31,051 nt of DNA from UBA8752 sp964223495 (GTDB lineage Bacteria > Bacteroidota > Bacteroidia > Flavobacteriales_D > Sanyastnellaceae). Location: the NCBI GenBank assembly GCA_964223495.1, contig CAXQGL010000053.1:1-31051 (forward strand), written 5' to 3'. Below the pieces are notes generated by a model. The model had not been told where the DNA came from and did no database searches. It worked only from the letters and a program-made list of their open reading frames with translations. Every line of letters starts with the position of its first letter. Positions within the stretch are counted from its first letter, which is position 1. The translations under genes were made by a program, and so were the position numbers. Positions 1 through 8,793 of this stretch are shown here, piece by piece.

Positions 1-2
1 CC

Positions 3-2432
3 CGGCTCGGTGAGGACGAGGGGTTGCCCGAAGGCCAGTTGGGCCGCATGGGCCTCACGATGAGCCCGGCGGATCCGGACATCGTCTATGCGCTCATCGA
101 GTCCAAGAAGACCGGTTTGTACAAGAGCACCGATGGTGGCGAGTACTTCGAATTGGTCTCGACCAAGAACATCGGCAACCGGCCCTTCTATTATGCCGAA
201 ATCCACGCCGACCCCCAGGATCCCGACCGCCTGTTCAACCTCTACAGCATGGTGAGCGAGAGCACGGACGGTGGACGCACCTTCGAGGTCATCCTGCCCT
301 ACAGCGGCGCCCACCCGGACCACCATGCGTGGTACCAGGACCCCAACGACTCGGATTTCATTCTCAACGGAAACGACGGTGGCATCAACATCAGCCGAGA
401 CGGTGGTGAGACGTGGAGCTTCGTCCACAATCTGCCCGTGGGCCAGTTCTACCACATCAACGTCGATGAAGACATGCCCTACAATGTCTACGGCGGCTTG
501 CAGGACAACGGCTCGTGGAAGGCACCCGCCTACGTGTGGCATGGCGACGGCATCCGCAACGAGGACTGGCAGGAGATCAGCTTCGGCGATGGCTTCGATG
601 TCGTGCCAATGCCCGGCGATCCGGACATGGCGTACTCGATGTCCCAGGGAGGCAATGTCTACCGCCTCCACATCCCGACCGGTGCGATGACGTTCATCCA
701 GCCCAACCACCCCGACAGCATCGATCTGCGGTACAATTGGAATGCGGCCATCGCTGTCGACCCGCACAATCCGAACGGCGTCTACTTCGGCAGCCAATTC
801 GTGCACCACAGCACGGACCGTGGTCAGTCGTGGTCCCTCATGTCTCCCGATCTGACGACGAACGATCCGGAGAAGCAGAAGCAGGCGGAGAGCGGTGGAC
901 TCACCACCGATGCCACGAACGCGGAGAATCATACGACGCTGTTGTGCATCACCCCGCACCCCCAGCGTCCGCAGGAGGTGTGGGCCTCCTCGGATGATGG
1001 TCTCCTGCACCGCACCACCGATGGCGGTGAGACCTGGACGGAAATGAGCAGCCGGTTGAAGGGCCTGCCCGCAGGAAGTTGGATTCCCCAAGTGCGCATC
1101 TCATCCCACAACCCCGATGAGGTCTATGTGGCGGCCAACAATTACCGCCGCAACGATTGGACACCGTATCTCTTCCGCACCCGGGATGGCGGGGCCAAAT
1201 GGGAGCGCATCATCAGCGAGGGCGATGTGCTTGGCCATGTGCAATGTGTGCTGCAGGACCCGGAGGAGGCCAACTTGATCTGGTGCGGCACCGAGCAAGG
1301 GCTGTGGTGGAGCCACGATGGAGGTGGAGCCTGGAAGCGCTGGTCCGATGGGGTCCCTGCGGTGCCCGTCCGCGATATCGTTCTGCAGGAACGCGAATCC
1401 GACCTGGTGCTCGGCACCTTTGGCCGGGGCGTGTACATCATCGACGCCCTCGAGGTGGTGAGGGCCTACACTGCGGCCGGTGGAGACGGGGAATTCGGTG
1501 GGGCTGCGTGCACGATGTTCCCTTCCGATCCCGGCATCATGGCCGAATGGAGGCGTCCCGCCGGTGAGCGGTTCCCAGCGGATGGATATTGGTCTGGCGA
1601 CAACAAGGGCCGCGGAGCCCGGGTGCATTGCCATTTCAATGAAGACAGCCTCGAAGCCGTCGGCAAGGGTGAGGCCTTCTTGCTCCATGTACTGGATGAG
1701 GCTGGCGATACGGTGAGAACGATGGAGCCCGAGCCCGAGCCCGGCATGGACATGCTGCGTTGGGACATGCGGGGTACGGGGACGTTCTGGCCCTCGAGGC
1801 GCAAGCGCGACAAGGATGCGCGTCCCGGCGGTGGATTCCCGGTGGAGCCCGGCACCTATACTATGGTGCTGACCCTCGAGGGAGATTCCTCATCGATGGA
1901 GTGGGGCCGGGCGGAGATGGAAGTGATGCTCGATCCCCGGCGTTCCGCTTCTGCCGACGTGCGTGCTGCCCAACGGTCCCACATGGAGGAGGTATACACG
2001 GTCGTAGGACGCGCGGATGATGTGTACGAGGAGCTGAAGCGCATGCGCCGGGCCGGAGATGCCGTGTCCGACCGGATGCGGCACGCCAAGCGATCGCTGG
2101 CCAAGGGTGACACGACCTATAAGCCGGTGAAGACGCTCGCCGATTCCCTCGAGGGCGAGTGGACCGCCTTGGATGAGCGCTATTTCACGCCGGAGGATTT
2201 CAATGGATACGATGCGGTCGTCCGCATTCAGGACCGCCTGTGGCATGCCATGAGCTATGCCGATGGCGGCATGGCTGCCCCGGGCAGCAACGCTGTGGAC
2301 GCCCTGAAGGCATTGGATCGTGCCGTCACCGCGGCTGAGGGCCATCTGGACCGCATCCGTGAGGTCTTTGCCTCTTGGCGTGCTGAAGTCGAATCCGTGG
2401 ATTGGCCCCTGTTCGGCGAATTCGAGGAATAA
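3..2432 (+). CDS. Sortilin/VPS10-like BNR-repeat protein, 5'-truncated by window edge
   Basis: The reading frame is open from the first complete codon (base 3), so the gene begins before the window; the TTG at 24 is internal and not a credible start. About 810 C-terminal residues are present. At least seven Asp-box (BNR) motifs of the type S-x-D-G-G-x-T-W/F can be read (STDGGEYF, STDGGRTF, SRDGGETW, STDRGQSW, TTDGGETW, TRDGGAKW, SHDGGGAW), plus the GGLQDNGSW and ESGGLTTDATNAENHTT stretches usual in Bacteroidota 'VPS10/sortilin' glycosidase-like proteins of about 1,000 residues. These motifs form a beta-propeller. The last 300 residues are charged and helical and carry no T9SS tail. Family members are exported, but the signal peptide would lie outside the window, and substrate and catalytic activity are unknown. 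The gene converges on the giant adhesin 45 bases away. Confidence 0.85.
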   Translation, partial: RLGEDEGLPEGQLGRMGLTMSPADPDIVYALIESKKTGLYKSTDGGEYFELVSTKNIGNRPFYYAEIHADPQDPDRLFNLYSMVSESTDGGRTFEVILPYSGAHPDHHAWYQDPNDSDFILNGNDGGINISRDGGETWSFVHNLPVGQFYHINVDEDMPYNVYGGLQDNGSWKAPAYVWHGDGIRNEDWQEISFGDGFDVVPMPGDPDMAYSMSQGGNVYRLHIPTGAMTFIQPNHPDSIDLRYNWNAAIAVDPHNPNGVYFGSQFVHHSTDRGQSWSLMSPDLTTNDPEKQKQAESGGLTTDATNAENHTTLLCITPHPQRPQEVWASSDDGLLHRTTDGGETWTEMSSRLKGLPAGSWIPQVRISSHNPDEVYVAANNYRRNDWTPYLFRTRDGGAKWERIISEGDVLGHVQCVLQDPEEANLIWCGTEQGLWWSHDGGGAWKRWSDGVPAVPVRDIVLQERESDLVLGTFGRGVYIIDALEVVRAYTAAGGDGEFGGAACTMFPSDPGIMAEWRRPAGERFPADGYWSGDNKGRGARVHCHFNEDSLEAVGKGEAFLLHVLDEAGDTVRTMEPEPEPGMDMLRWDMRGTGTFWPSRRKRDKDARPGGGFPVEPGTYTMVLTLEGDSSSMEWGRAEMEVMLDPRRSASADVRAAQRSHMEEVYTVVGRADDVYEELKRMRRAGDAVSDRMRHAKRSLAKGDTTYKPVKTLADSLEGEWTALDERYFTPEDFNGYDAVVRIQDRLWHAMSYADGGMAAPGSNAVDALKALDRAVTAAEGHLDRIREVFASWRAEVESVDWPLFGEFEE

Positions 2433-2440
2433 GGACAAGT

Positions 2441-2470
2441 CCCTCTCCCGGTACATCGACCGGGAGAGGG
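2441..2470. terminator. Perfect hairpin between convergent genes
   Basis: Bases 2441-2451 (CCCTCTCCCGG) are the exact reverse complement of 2460-2470, giving an 11-bp GC-rich stem with an 8-base loop. It sits between the stop of the BNR-repeat gene (2432) and the stop of the convergent adhesin gene (2478), where a bidirectional terminator is expected. A clean T-run is missing on either side, so its strength is uncertain. Confidence 0.75.
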
Positions 2471-2477
2471 ATTCCAT

Positions 2478-5400
2478 TCATTCGCAGTCATTGGCGAATT
2501 CGCCGAGGACCATCAGCAGGTCTGCGACCGTGGTCGAGCCGTCGCCATTGATGTCGGTGGGACAACTGTCCACCGGTGGCTCGACGGGGTCACCGTCGCA
2601 GGTACCGAGGGTCCAGCTCACCACACCCCCGAAGTACATGGCATAGCAGGCGTTGGCGTAGGTCATGCCATCGCAGCCGCACACCGGATTGTATTCCTCC
2701 GTGCACGGGTAGTAGGGGTTGACCAAGGTGGGCAGCACGCAGGTGTCCCAGAGGCAGGAGCCGTCGTCCACCGTCGCCTCCGGGTTGAAGTTGACCGCAT
2801 CGGGGTTGGTGCACCCCTCCACCTCGATCTCCACCTCGAATTCGTCGCAGATGCCGTTCCCGTTGAGGTCGTTCAGGCAGTTGCCGTCACAGTCGTATCC
2901 ATCCAACGGGAATACGCAGGAACCGTCGTCCTCGGCGGCATCCGGATTGAAGTTGCAGGCATCTTCCAAGGTGCAGCCGAGGACAGGTCCTCCCGTGTCG
3001 CAGGGGCCATAGGTCCAGGACTGGATACCGTAGATGTAGAAGGCATAGCACGCGTTGACGTAGGTGTTGCCATCACAGCCGCACACCAGGTCTAATTCCT
3101 CGGTGCACGGGTAGTTTGGATCGGCCGGTCCGTAGCAGATTTCATCATACTCGCAGGAGCCGTCGTCCACGGTGGCGTCCGGGTCGTAGTTCAGTGCCGT
3201 GGGATCGGTGCAGCCGAAGACCTCCCCATCGCAAGGTGGCAGGTCGATGCACCATTCCACATGACAACATTCGAGCCATTCCCCTGACGCACCTTCTTCG
3301 TAAAAGACGAGATCGATGCAGAACGGGCTTTCAGGAAGCGCGTTCGGATCGAGGTCCACATTCAGGATGTCCGATGTCATCGGAAGAATGCCGATGCCCG
3401 TGACCAATTGGACGATGGTGCCGAACTGTCCGGGATAACTCAATTGTGCCTGTCCGAACGTGTACCCTGTGTTGTTGGAGACGCCAAACTCCAGATGGTA
3501 TCCGTCTGCATCGCAGGTCGAACTGTCAAACAGGGTGAGTATGGCACAATCGCTGTCGCACGGAGGAATTTCCACGCATTGCTCCAGATAGCAGCAGGCG
3601 GTGGCCGGATTCAATGCGGGGTCCGACTCGTGAACGGAGAACATGAAACAGGCTTCGGGTGAAGCCGCCACGCCCGTCAAGTTGACGGAAAAGTCACCGC
3701 AATTTCCAGGGGCGATCACACCTGAGCCCGTCAGGTCGAATACGCTGGGGTTGACCTGCATGCCCGACGGCATCATCGGGGACAGCGTGAAGTATCCGAT
3801 ATCGAATGGAGTGCCGGCACCGTTGCACAGTGTGAAGTTGTAGGTGAGGCTCCCATCTTCCTCACAGATCACCTGGTCTTCAAGGATGGAAACGCATTCC
3901 GTCGTGTCCACATCACAGTCAAAGGAGATCTGACTCCAGCATGTGTCGGCGGCGTCCTGAGTGATCCAGCCAAGCTGCAGATTGACGGTCCCAGGAGGAT
4001 TGGCATCAGGGCAGAAGGTCACCGCGTTGGGAATCGTCCCCATGGGGGCACTGCCCGAGGTGACCTCCAGAATGGTGAAGGTTGGGTCGACCCAAGTGTC
4101 GGTGAATATGGGAGAATACCCGAAGGAACCGGGTTGGTTGGAGAATACATGCAGGTCCGTAAGGTCCGTGGTACTGTTGTTCTCGAATCCGATGACCACA
4201 CAGCAATTGTCCGTCACCTCGAAGAAGGGTTCGATGTTGCAGGTGCAGTCGATCAGGGTGAATTCGAGGTCGCCTGACATGGCGCTGCAGCCATTGATGC
4301 TGGTGGCCATCACATTGTAGATGCCTGAGGCGTTCACGATCAGGCAGGGGTCCGTGGCGCCTGCAATCGGACTCTGGTTCAGGAACCACTGATAAGCGGC
4401 ATATCCTTCCGGGGCACACAGGGTATCCGGACCACAGTTCTCATAGCACCCTGTCGGGACGGCGCATAGATCGGGAATGGGCAGCACTTCAAAGGAGGCG
4501 CTGTGGGAGCAGCCGCTCGCATTGAGTCCTGTGGCCGTGTAGATCCCGGCATTCTGCACGGTGATGTCGGGCCCTGATTGCCCCGTATTCCAGGTGTAGC
4601 TCACATTGGGGTCGGCCGGGTTGACTTCGATGAGGACGTCGTCCCCGGCGCAGGGCGGCATATTCGGGGAGGTCAGGGTGAACAACACGCCTTCCACCCA
4701 TTCGACGGTGATGGTGTCGGAGTAGTGGGTGCAATTGTTGGTCGCATCCGTGACCACGAGGCTTACGTCATATGATGTGCCGACCACTCCCGAGAAGGTC
4801 AGGTTGGAAATCGTGGAGTACAGACCGCCATCCACGAACCACTTGTAGGATGAGAAAATGCCCACGGCCTGGAAGAAGGCGTTGTCGTCACCGCAGACGA
4901 CCGAGGGGCCGATGATGGCGGGACTCAGGTCGGGCAGCACCTGCACGGATACGGGGCCGCTGGTTCTGGGACAATTGTTGGCATCCGTAATGGACACATA
5001 ATACTGGCCGGGGCCTGCGAGGTAGCTGTCCGAGGTGGCTCCGGGAATGTCCACTTCGTTCTCATCCAACCATTGATAGGTGTCGAAGCCCGGCATGGCT
5101 TGCAGGGTCGCGTTTCCGGGATCGAAGCACACGATTTCATCGAGGGTGGCGGCAAAGGGGTCATCCGGTTCGGGATGGACCGTGACCGAGGCGGTTGCGG
5201 TCTGCGTGCACCCCTGGCTGTCCTCAGCCGTCACCGTGATGGTGCTGCTGGCGGGAACGGAGGTGAAGGTGTGCTCGATGACATCGCCTTGGAATGTGAC
5301 CCCATCCGGAAATGCCCAGGTGTAGTTCACGGCATTGACGGCATTTGCGGAGTGCGTACCAGGTTGTCCGACACAGAGTGGGGTCTCGATAGAAATGTTC

Positions 5401-8400
5401 GGAACTCCGACGGAGCCGATGACCACATCCTGGGTGGCGGTTGCCGTGCATCCGTTGGCGGCCGTGACGGTCAGGGTGACGGTATAGGTTCCACCCCCTG
5501 AAGCTGAATAATCATGGGCTGGATTGATGTTGCCCGGTGCACTGATGAGGTCACCTGTGACCCCGTTTCCGTCGCCGAAGTCCCACACCCAGGAGACGAT
5601 GTCATTGCCCATGCCCGGCTCGTCGATGTAGGATGCGAGGTCGGTGAACTGGACATCGGTGCAGCCGGTGACCTCGAAGTTGAAATCGGCGGCCAGCGGG
5701 ATGCAGACACCCACATAATCGGAGACCGTGCAGAAAGATCCGAAGTTGTTGAGGTCCGGAACTTGTGCGGTGGCCACGATGGTGTAGCATTTGGCTTCGG
5801 CGTAGATGTGGGTGTTCGCCGTTGTCGTGGGGGTGTTGTCATCATAGTCCCAGATCGTTCCCGTGGCCACGACGGACCCATCGTCCACTGTGACGGTATT
5901 GCAGTTCACGGTTGCCGTGGGATCCAATTGATCGGCAGGCGTGCAGGGCCCTGGTCCGGGACACACGGCTTCCTCCAGGGTGTAGGTGTCCGTGGCTTGG
6001 CAGCCGGTGGCCGTGATGGTGGTGGTCACGCTGTAGGTATACAACCCGGGGGAATTCTGAACGGTGTGGGTTTCACTGCTCCCGGTTCCTCCCGTATTCC
6101 ACAGGTGGGTCCACCCTGTCGCACTGGGGGTGTACATGGTGGCACTGGCCAAAGACGGGGGGAGACATATGGTCTGTGGATCGGGGGAAGAGATCAGGGC
6201 GACCGGAACGGGTGCCGCCTCCACGGTGAAGTAGGCGGTGCCCTCGCATCCGTTGGCATCCGTGACCATCACGCTGTAATCCCCCGTCATGTCCGCGACC
6301 AGCGGCGATCCCCCCACGGTACTGGCGTTGGGTTTGGTCCAGAGGTATGTGGAATACGCCGTCGAAGTCTGCAATGTCGGGTTGGGAACGCCGGGGCACA
6401 GGTACCCATTCTGGGTGATGACGGGTTCCGGTTGGGCATTGACTGTGATGGTGAAGGTGGCGGCCTCATCAATGCCGCACAGCGAGGAAACCACCTTGAC
6501 CGTGGCAGTGCCCGTGTGGTCATTCCATTGGATTTCCACCTGGTCGGTACCCTGGCCGTCGACAACGCTTCCGGCCGTGGAGGGGGTGATGGTCCATGTG
6601 AAGGTCTCATCACTCGAGGAGGCAGACGTGCTCAAAGTGTAGGGGACGATCTGGTTGGCGCAGGCGATGTAGCTGTCCAGTCCTGTGGGCAAAACAGGGT
6701 ATTGCGCATTGAATGCCAGGCCTGTCGTTGCGCTGCAGCCGGGGGGCAAGGTCGAAATGGCATTGACCGTGACGGTATGCGTCATTGGACCATTTGTCCA
6801 GTTGATGATGGTGTTCGTTCCCGAGGAATAGATGGGTGTTCCTTCGCCCATCGGGACGTTCCAGTAGTAGTACACGCCGGGTTCCGGATTGTCGATTTGG
6901 TAGAGCAGGTCCTCGCCCGTGCAGCCTTCTTCCGGTCCGATGATGGTGGGGTTGGGAGGATCGGATACCACTACGGTGATGGAAACGGAAGGATTACAGA
7001 AACTGCCCGAGTTGTCGGTGGCGGTTACCGTGTAGGTTCCGGCGTTGGGGAAGTCGACCGTGAACGATGCTCCCGATGGCGTGCCGATGGCGGGGGCGTC
7101 CACCGTCCATGTGACGTTGGGGTCGTTGACCAGGAATGTCAGTATTGTACCGGTGCAGGTTTGGTTGGGCGAAGCGATGAATACCAACTCCGGCAGAATC
7201 TCTACGGTCAAACCGCCGGACCCGGAGCAGTCGGCAATGTCATGATCCTGCAAGCCGCCCAGGAACGGACTCTCATAGGCGACATCGATTGAGCCGACAC
7301 CTGCGGGACCCCAGACGATGCTGATTTGATTGCCGTCGGTGTTGACGACAGTGCCGCCGGTCACCGTCCAGTCGTACTCCACATCCATCCATTTCGGAAC
7401 GGTGTAAATGGCGGCTTCGCCCGGGCAGACGATTTGTGGCCCGGTGATGACGGCCGCAGATGAAATGATGGGGATCTGCACCGTAGTGGGCTGATCGCAG
7501 ATGCCACCGCAACCGAGAATCTGCAAACTCACCTCGCCGAATGGTCCCTGGTCCCACTGGAGACAGATTTCCGGTGTACCCTGACCGGTGAAACTCACCG
7601 CATTGCCGTTGGCATCGGTGGCCGTCCAGTTGTATGTGGCCCCAGCGCAACCGGAGGTGGTCCAGTAGCAGGTGCTGTCTCCCTCGCACATGGTCGAGAC
7701 GCACTCGATGTCGGGCCCTTTTTCATCGAGTACCTCAATCTCCATGGCATAGGTGTCCTGACAGCAGCAGACGGTATCGCCTTCCGCGTTGAGCAGTGGC
7801 GCGGTCACGGTTAGGACGACGGTATAGAATCCAGGGGCCGTGTAGGCGTGGACGGGATTGACGTCACCGGAATGATCTCCATCGCCAAAGTCCCAGAAGT
7901 GGTCGGCTCCGGGGGTCGAGGAGCTGAGAAACTGCACATCCGTTTCAAGACAGACCGGCGATGGTGCGGTGAATGCCGCTTCAGGGGCTTCACCTACGAT
8001 GATGCATTGTTGGATGATTTGTGTTCCTGCCGGCCCCGTGATGGTTACCGTGATGTTGCCTTGACCAACGTTGGTCCATTGAACTTCTACGGTGGCAGGA
8101 TTCTGGAGTGGACCGAGGAGGTCTCCCCCCGTGACGGTCCAATCGTAGGTGTTCTGGTCGGAGTAGGGTGCCTGCACCGTAGTGATGCCGTTCTCGCAGA
8201 CGTAGGTGCAAGTGGTCAGACTGTCATCCACCGTACCTGTATTGTCGAGCACTTCATCGCTCTGGTTGGGCTCGAGGATGATCAGGGAACAATCTCCCTT
8301 GTCGGTGCCACAATCCACAGTGATCGAAACGTTGGCGGTACAGCTGATGCCCTGATTCGGATCGTGGAGCGTGTACACGAATTCATAAGTGCCGCAACAG

Positions 8401-8678
8401 CTGCTCCCATCGGCACTGCCGGTGTAGGAGATGGAGCCCCAGCCTTGTTCCACTTCGAAACAGGGGGGCAATCCCTCGACCGATACGATGACATCCACAC
8501 CAATGGCGTCATTGCTCAAGAGGTTGGCCGTGAAGGAGGGGAGGTCTTCTTCCTGAACGATGTACTGGTCGTCTACGGCCCACAGCACATCCGGATTACA
8601 TCCGTCGGATATGCCCTGGGAAAACAAAAGGAAGGGGCTCCAGAATAGAATTGTGGTGAGGGTAATGATATGGCGCAT
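2478..8678 (-). CDS. Giant secreted multi-domain adhesin (PKD/Ig-like, Kazal-like, EF-hand end)
   Basis: This is a secreted surface protein of 2,066 residues. I place the start at 8678 (MRHIITLTTILF...), because it gives a clean signal peptide ending near FLLFSQG and has GAGGG just upstream; the in-frame ATG at 8726 would add 16 residues. The body is a chain of Ig-like/PKD-like modules with recurring 'I-x-G-P-x-x-V/G-C' and 'YxWTVTGGT' elements. Two canonical PKD modules have WDFGDG (about residues 257-290 and 1020-1075). The C-terminal 250 residues hold three GCTxPxAxNxxPxAxxDDGSC-type repeats (from about residues 1822, 1901 and 1955), two Kazal-like modules (about 1845-1895 and 1981-2030) and one EF-hand/dockerin-like loop (DINGDGSTTVADLL) as the very end. 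I count about 100 cysteines. No canonical T9SS type A or B tail is visible. It is likely exported and surface exposed, for adhesion or protease inhibition; this role is inferred. Confidence 0.88.
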   Translation of the reverse strand: MRHIITLTTILFWSPFLLFSQGISDGCNPDVLWAVDDQYIVQEEDLPSFTANLLSNDAIGVDVIVSVEGLPPCFEVEQGWGSISYTGSADGSSCCGTYEFVYTLHDPNQGISCTANVSITVDCGTDKGDCSLIILEPNQSDEVLDNTGTVDDSLTTCTYVCENGITTVQAPYSDQNTYDWTVTGGDLLGPLQNPATVEVQWTNVGQGNITVTITGPAGTQIIQQCIIVGEAPEAAFTAPSPVCLETDVQFLSSSTPGADHFWDFGDGDHSGDVNPVHAYTAPGFYTVVLTVTAPLLNAEGDTVCCCQDTYAMEIEVLDEKGPDIECVSTMCEGDSTCYWTTSGCAGATYNWTATDANGNAVSFTGQGTPEICLQWDQGPFGEVSLQILGCGGICDQPTTVQIPIISSAAVITGPQIVCPGEAAIYTVPKWMDVEYDWTVTGGTVVNTDGNQISIVWGPAGVGSIDVAYESPFLGGLQDHDIADCSGSGGLTVEILPELVFIASPNQTCTGTILTFLVNDPNVTWTVDAPAIGTPSGASFTVDFPNAGTYTVTATDNSGSFCNPSVSITVVVSDPPNPTIIGPEEGCTGEDLLYQIDNPEPGVYYYWNVPMGEGTPIYSSGTNTIINWTNGPMTHTVTVNAISTLPPGCSATTGLAFNAQYPVLPTGLDSYIACANQIVPYTLSTSASSSDETFTWTITPSTAGSVVDGQGTDQVEIQWNDHTGTATVKVVSSLCGIDEAATFTITVNAQPEPVITQNGYLCPGVPNPTLQTSTAYSTYLWTKPNASTVGGSPLVADMTGDYSVMVTDANGCEGTAYFTVEAAPVPVALISSPDPQTICLPPSLASATMYTPSATGWTHLWNTGGTGSSETHTVQNSPGLYTYSVTTTITATGCQATDTYTLEEAVCPGPGPCTPADQLDPTATVNCNTVTVDDGSVVATGTIWDYDDNTPTTTANTHIYAEAKCYTIVATAQVPDLNNFGSFCTVSDYVGVCIPLAADFNFEVTGCTDVQFTDLASYIDEPGMGNDIVSWVWDFGDGNGVTGDLISAPGNINPAHDYSASGGGTYTVTLTVTAANGCTATATQDVVIGSVGVPNISIETPLCVGQPGTHSANAVNAVNYTWAFPDGVTFQGDVIEHTFTSVPASSTITVTAEDSQGCTQTATASVTVHPEPDDPFAATLDEIVCFDPGNATLQAMPGFDTYQWLDENEVDIPGATSDSYLAGPGQYYVSITDANNCPRTSGPVSVQVLPDLSPAIIGPSVVCGDDNAFFQAVGIFSSYKWFVDGGLYSTISNLTFSGVVGTSYDVSLVVTDATNNCTHYSDTITVEWVEGVLFTLTSPNMPPCAGDDVLIEVNPADPNVSYTWNTGQSGPDITVQNAGIYTATGLNASGCSHSASFEVLPIPDLCAVPTGCYENCGPDTLCAPEGYAAYQWFLNQSPIAGATDPCLIVNASGIYNVMATSINGCSAMSGDLEFTLIDCTCNIEPFFEVTDNCCVVIGFENNSTTDLTDLHVFSNQPGSFGYSPIFTDTWVDPTFTILEVTSGSAPMGTIPNAVTFCPDANPPGTVNLQLGWITQDAADTCWSQISFDCDVDTTECVSILEDQVICEEDGSLTYNFTLCNGAGTPFDIGYFTLSPMMPSGMQVNPSVFDLTGSGVIAPGNCGDFSVNLTGVAASPEACFMFSVHESDPALNPATACCYLEQCVEIPPCDSDCAILTLFDSSTCDADGYHLEFGVSNNTGYTFGQAQLSYPGQFGTIVQLVTGIGILPMTSDILNVDLDPNALPESPFCIDLVFYEEGASGEWLECCHVEWCIDLPPCDGEVFGCTDPTALNYDPDATVDDGSCEYDEICYGPADPNYPCTEELDLVCGCDGNTYVNACYAFYIYGIQSWTYGPCDTGGPVLGCTLEDACNFNPDAAEDDGSCVFPLDGYDCDGNCLNDLNGNGICDEFEVEIEVEGCTNPDAVNFNPEATVDDGSCLWDTCVLPTLVNPYYPCTEEYNPVCGCDGMTYANACYAMYFGGVVSWTLGTCDGDPVEPPVDSCPTDINGDGSTTVADLLMVLGEFANDCE
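2590..3215 (-). repeat. Alternating GCTDP-type and Kazal-like module repeats
   Basis: Within the adhesin C-terminus, three GCTxPxAxNxxPxAxxDDGSC segments (starting at 3215, 2978 and 2816 on the - strand) alternate with two Kazal-like segments carrying C-T-E-E-x(4)-V-C-G-C-D-G-x-T-Y-x-N-A-C. The two Kazal copies remain close at DNA level: bases 3042-3087 and 2640-2685 agree at 41 of 46 positions by hand alignment, which suggests a fairly recent duplication or conversion. Confidence 0.8.
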
Positions 8679-8709
8679 AGCCCTCAAAATATTGAAAATG
8701 AGGATTGTC

Positions 8710-8729
8710 TGGATGATGCTAATCATCCA
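8710..8729. other. Perfect 8-bp hairpin upstream of the adhesin gene
   Basis: TGGATGAT (8710-8717) and ATCATCCA (8722-8729) are exact reverse complements around a GCTA loop. It lies 31 bases upstream of the preferred adhesin start at 8678, so it would be in the 5' leader or promoter. It could be an operator, an RNA structure that affects expression, or chance. It has no T-run. Confidence 0.4.
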
Positions 8730-8750
8730 TAAGCATGATTTAAGTCCTTG

Positions 8751-8787
8751 TATAATGCCTCAAGAATCCCCTTGCTGAGCCATTATA
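8751..8787. other. Imperfect inverted repeat downstream of the beta-barrel gene
   Basis: TATAATG (8751-8757) pairs exactly with CATTATA (8781-8787). Inside, CTCA (8759-8762) pairs with TGAG (8776-8779), with one mismatch between the two blocks. It sits 7-43 bases past the stop of the last redox-operon gene (8794), where a terminator is expected, but it is AT-rich at its base and has no T-tract, so an operator for the adhesin gene is equally possible. Confidence 0.35.
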
Positions 8788-8793
8788 CTGGGT

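Noticed and set aside
24..26. TTG as the start of the BNR-repeat gene
   Set aside because: The frame is open to the window edge and the Asp-box propeller is already under way, so the gene is truncated, not started, here.
1727..1744. Short GAGCCC tandem repeat
   Set aside because: Only three units, coding for Glu-Pro repeats in the BNR-repeat protein; too short to suggest slippage control.
2590..3215. Interleaved repeats as a CRISPR array
   Set aside because: The repeats are in frame inside a coding region, irregularly spaced and explained by protein modules.
5514..7292. 592-codon open frame antisense to the adhesin
   Set aside because: Composition is a Gly/Val/Asp-rich mirror of the Thr/Val-rich adhesin; no signal, domain or ribosome site.
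8679..8726. ATG at 8726 as the adhesin start
   Set aside because: It lies within a perfect hairpin and adds a second hydrophobic stretch before a complete signal peptide that begins at 8678.
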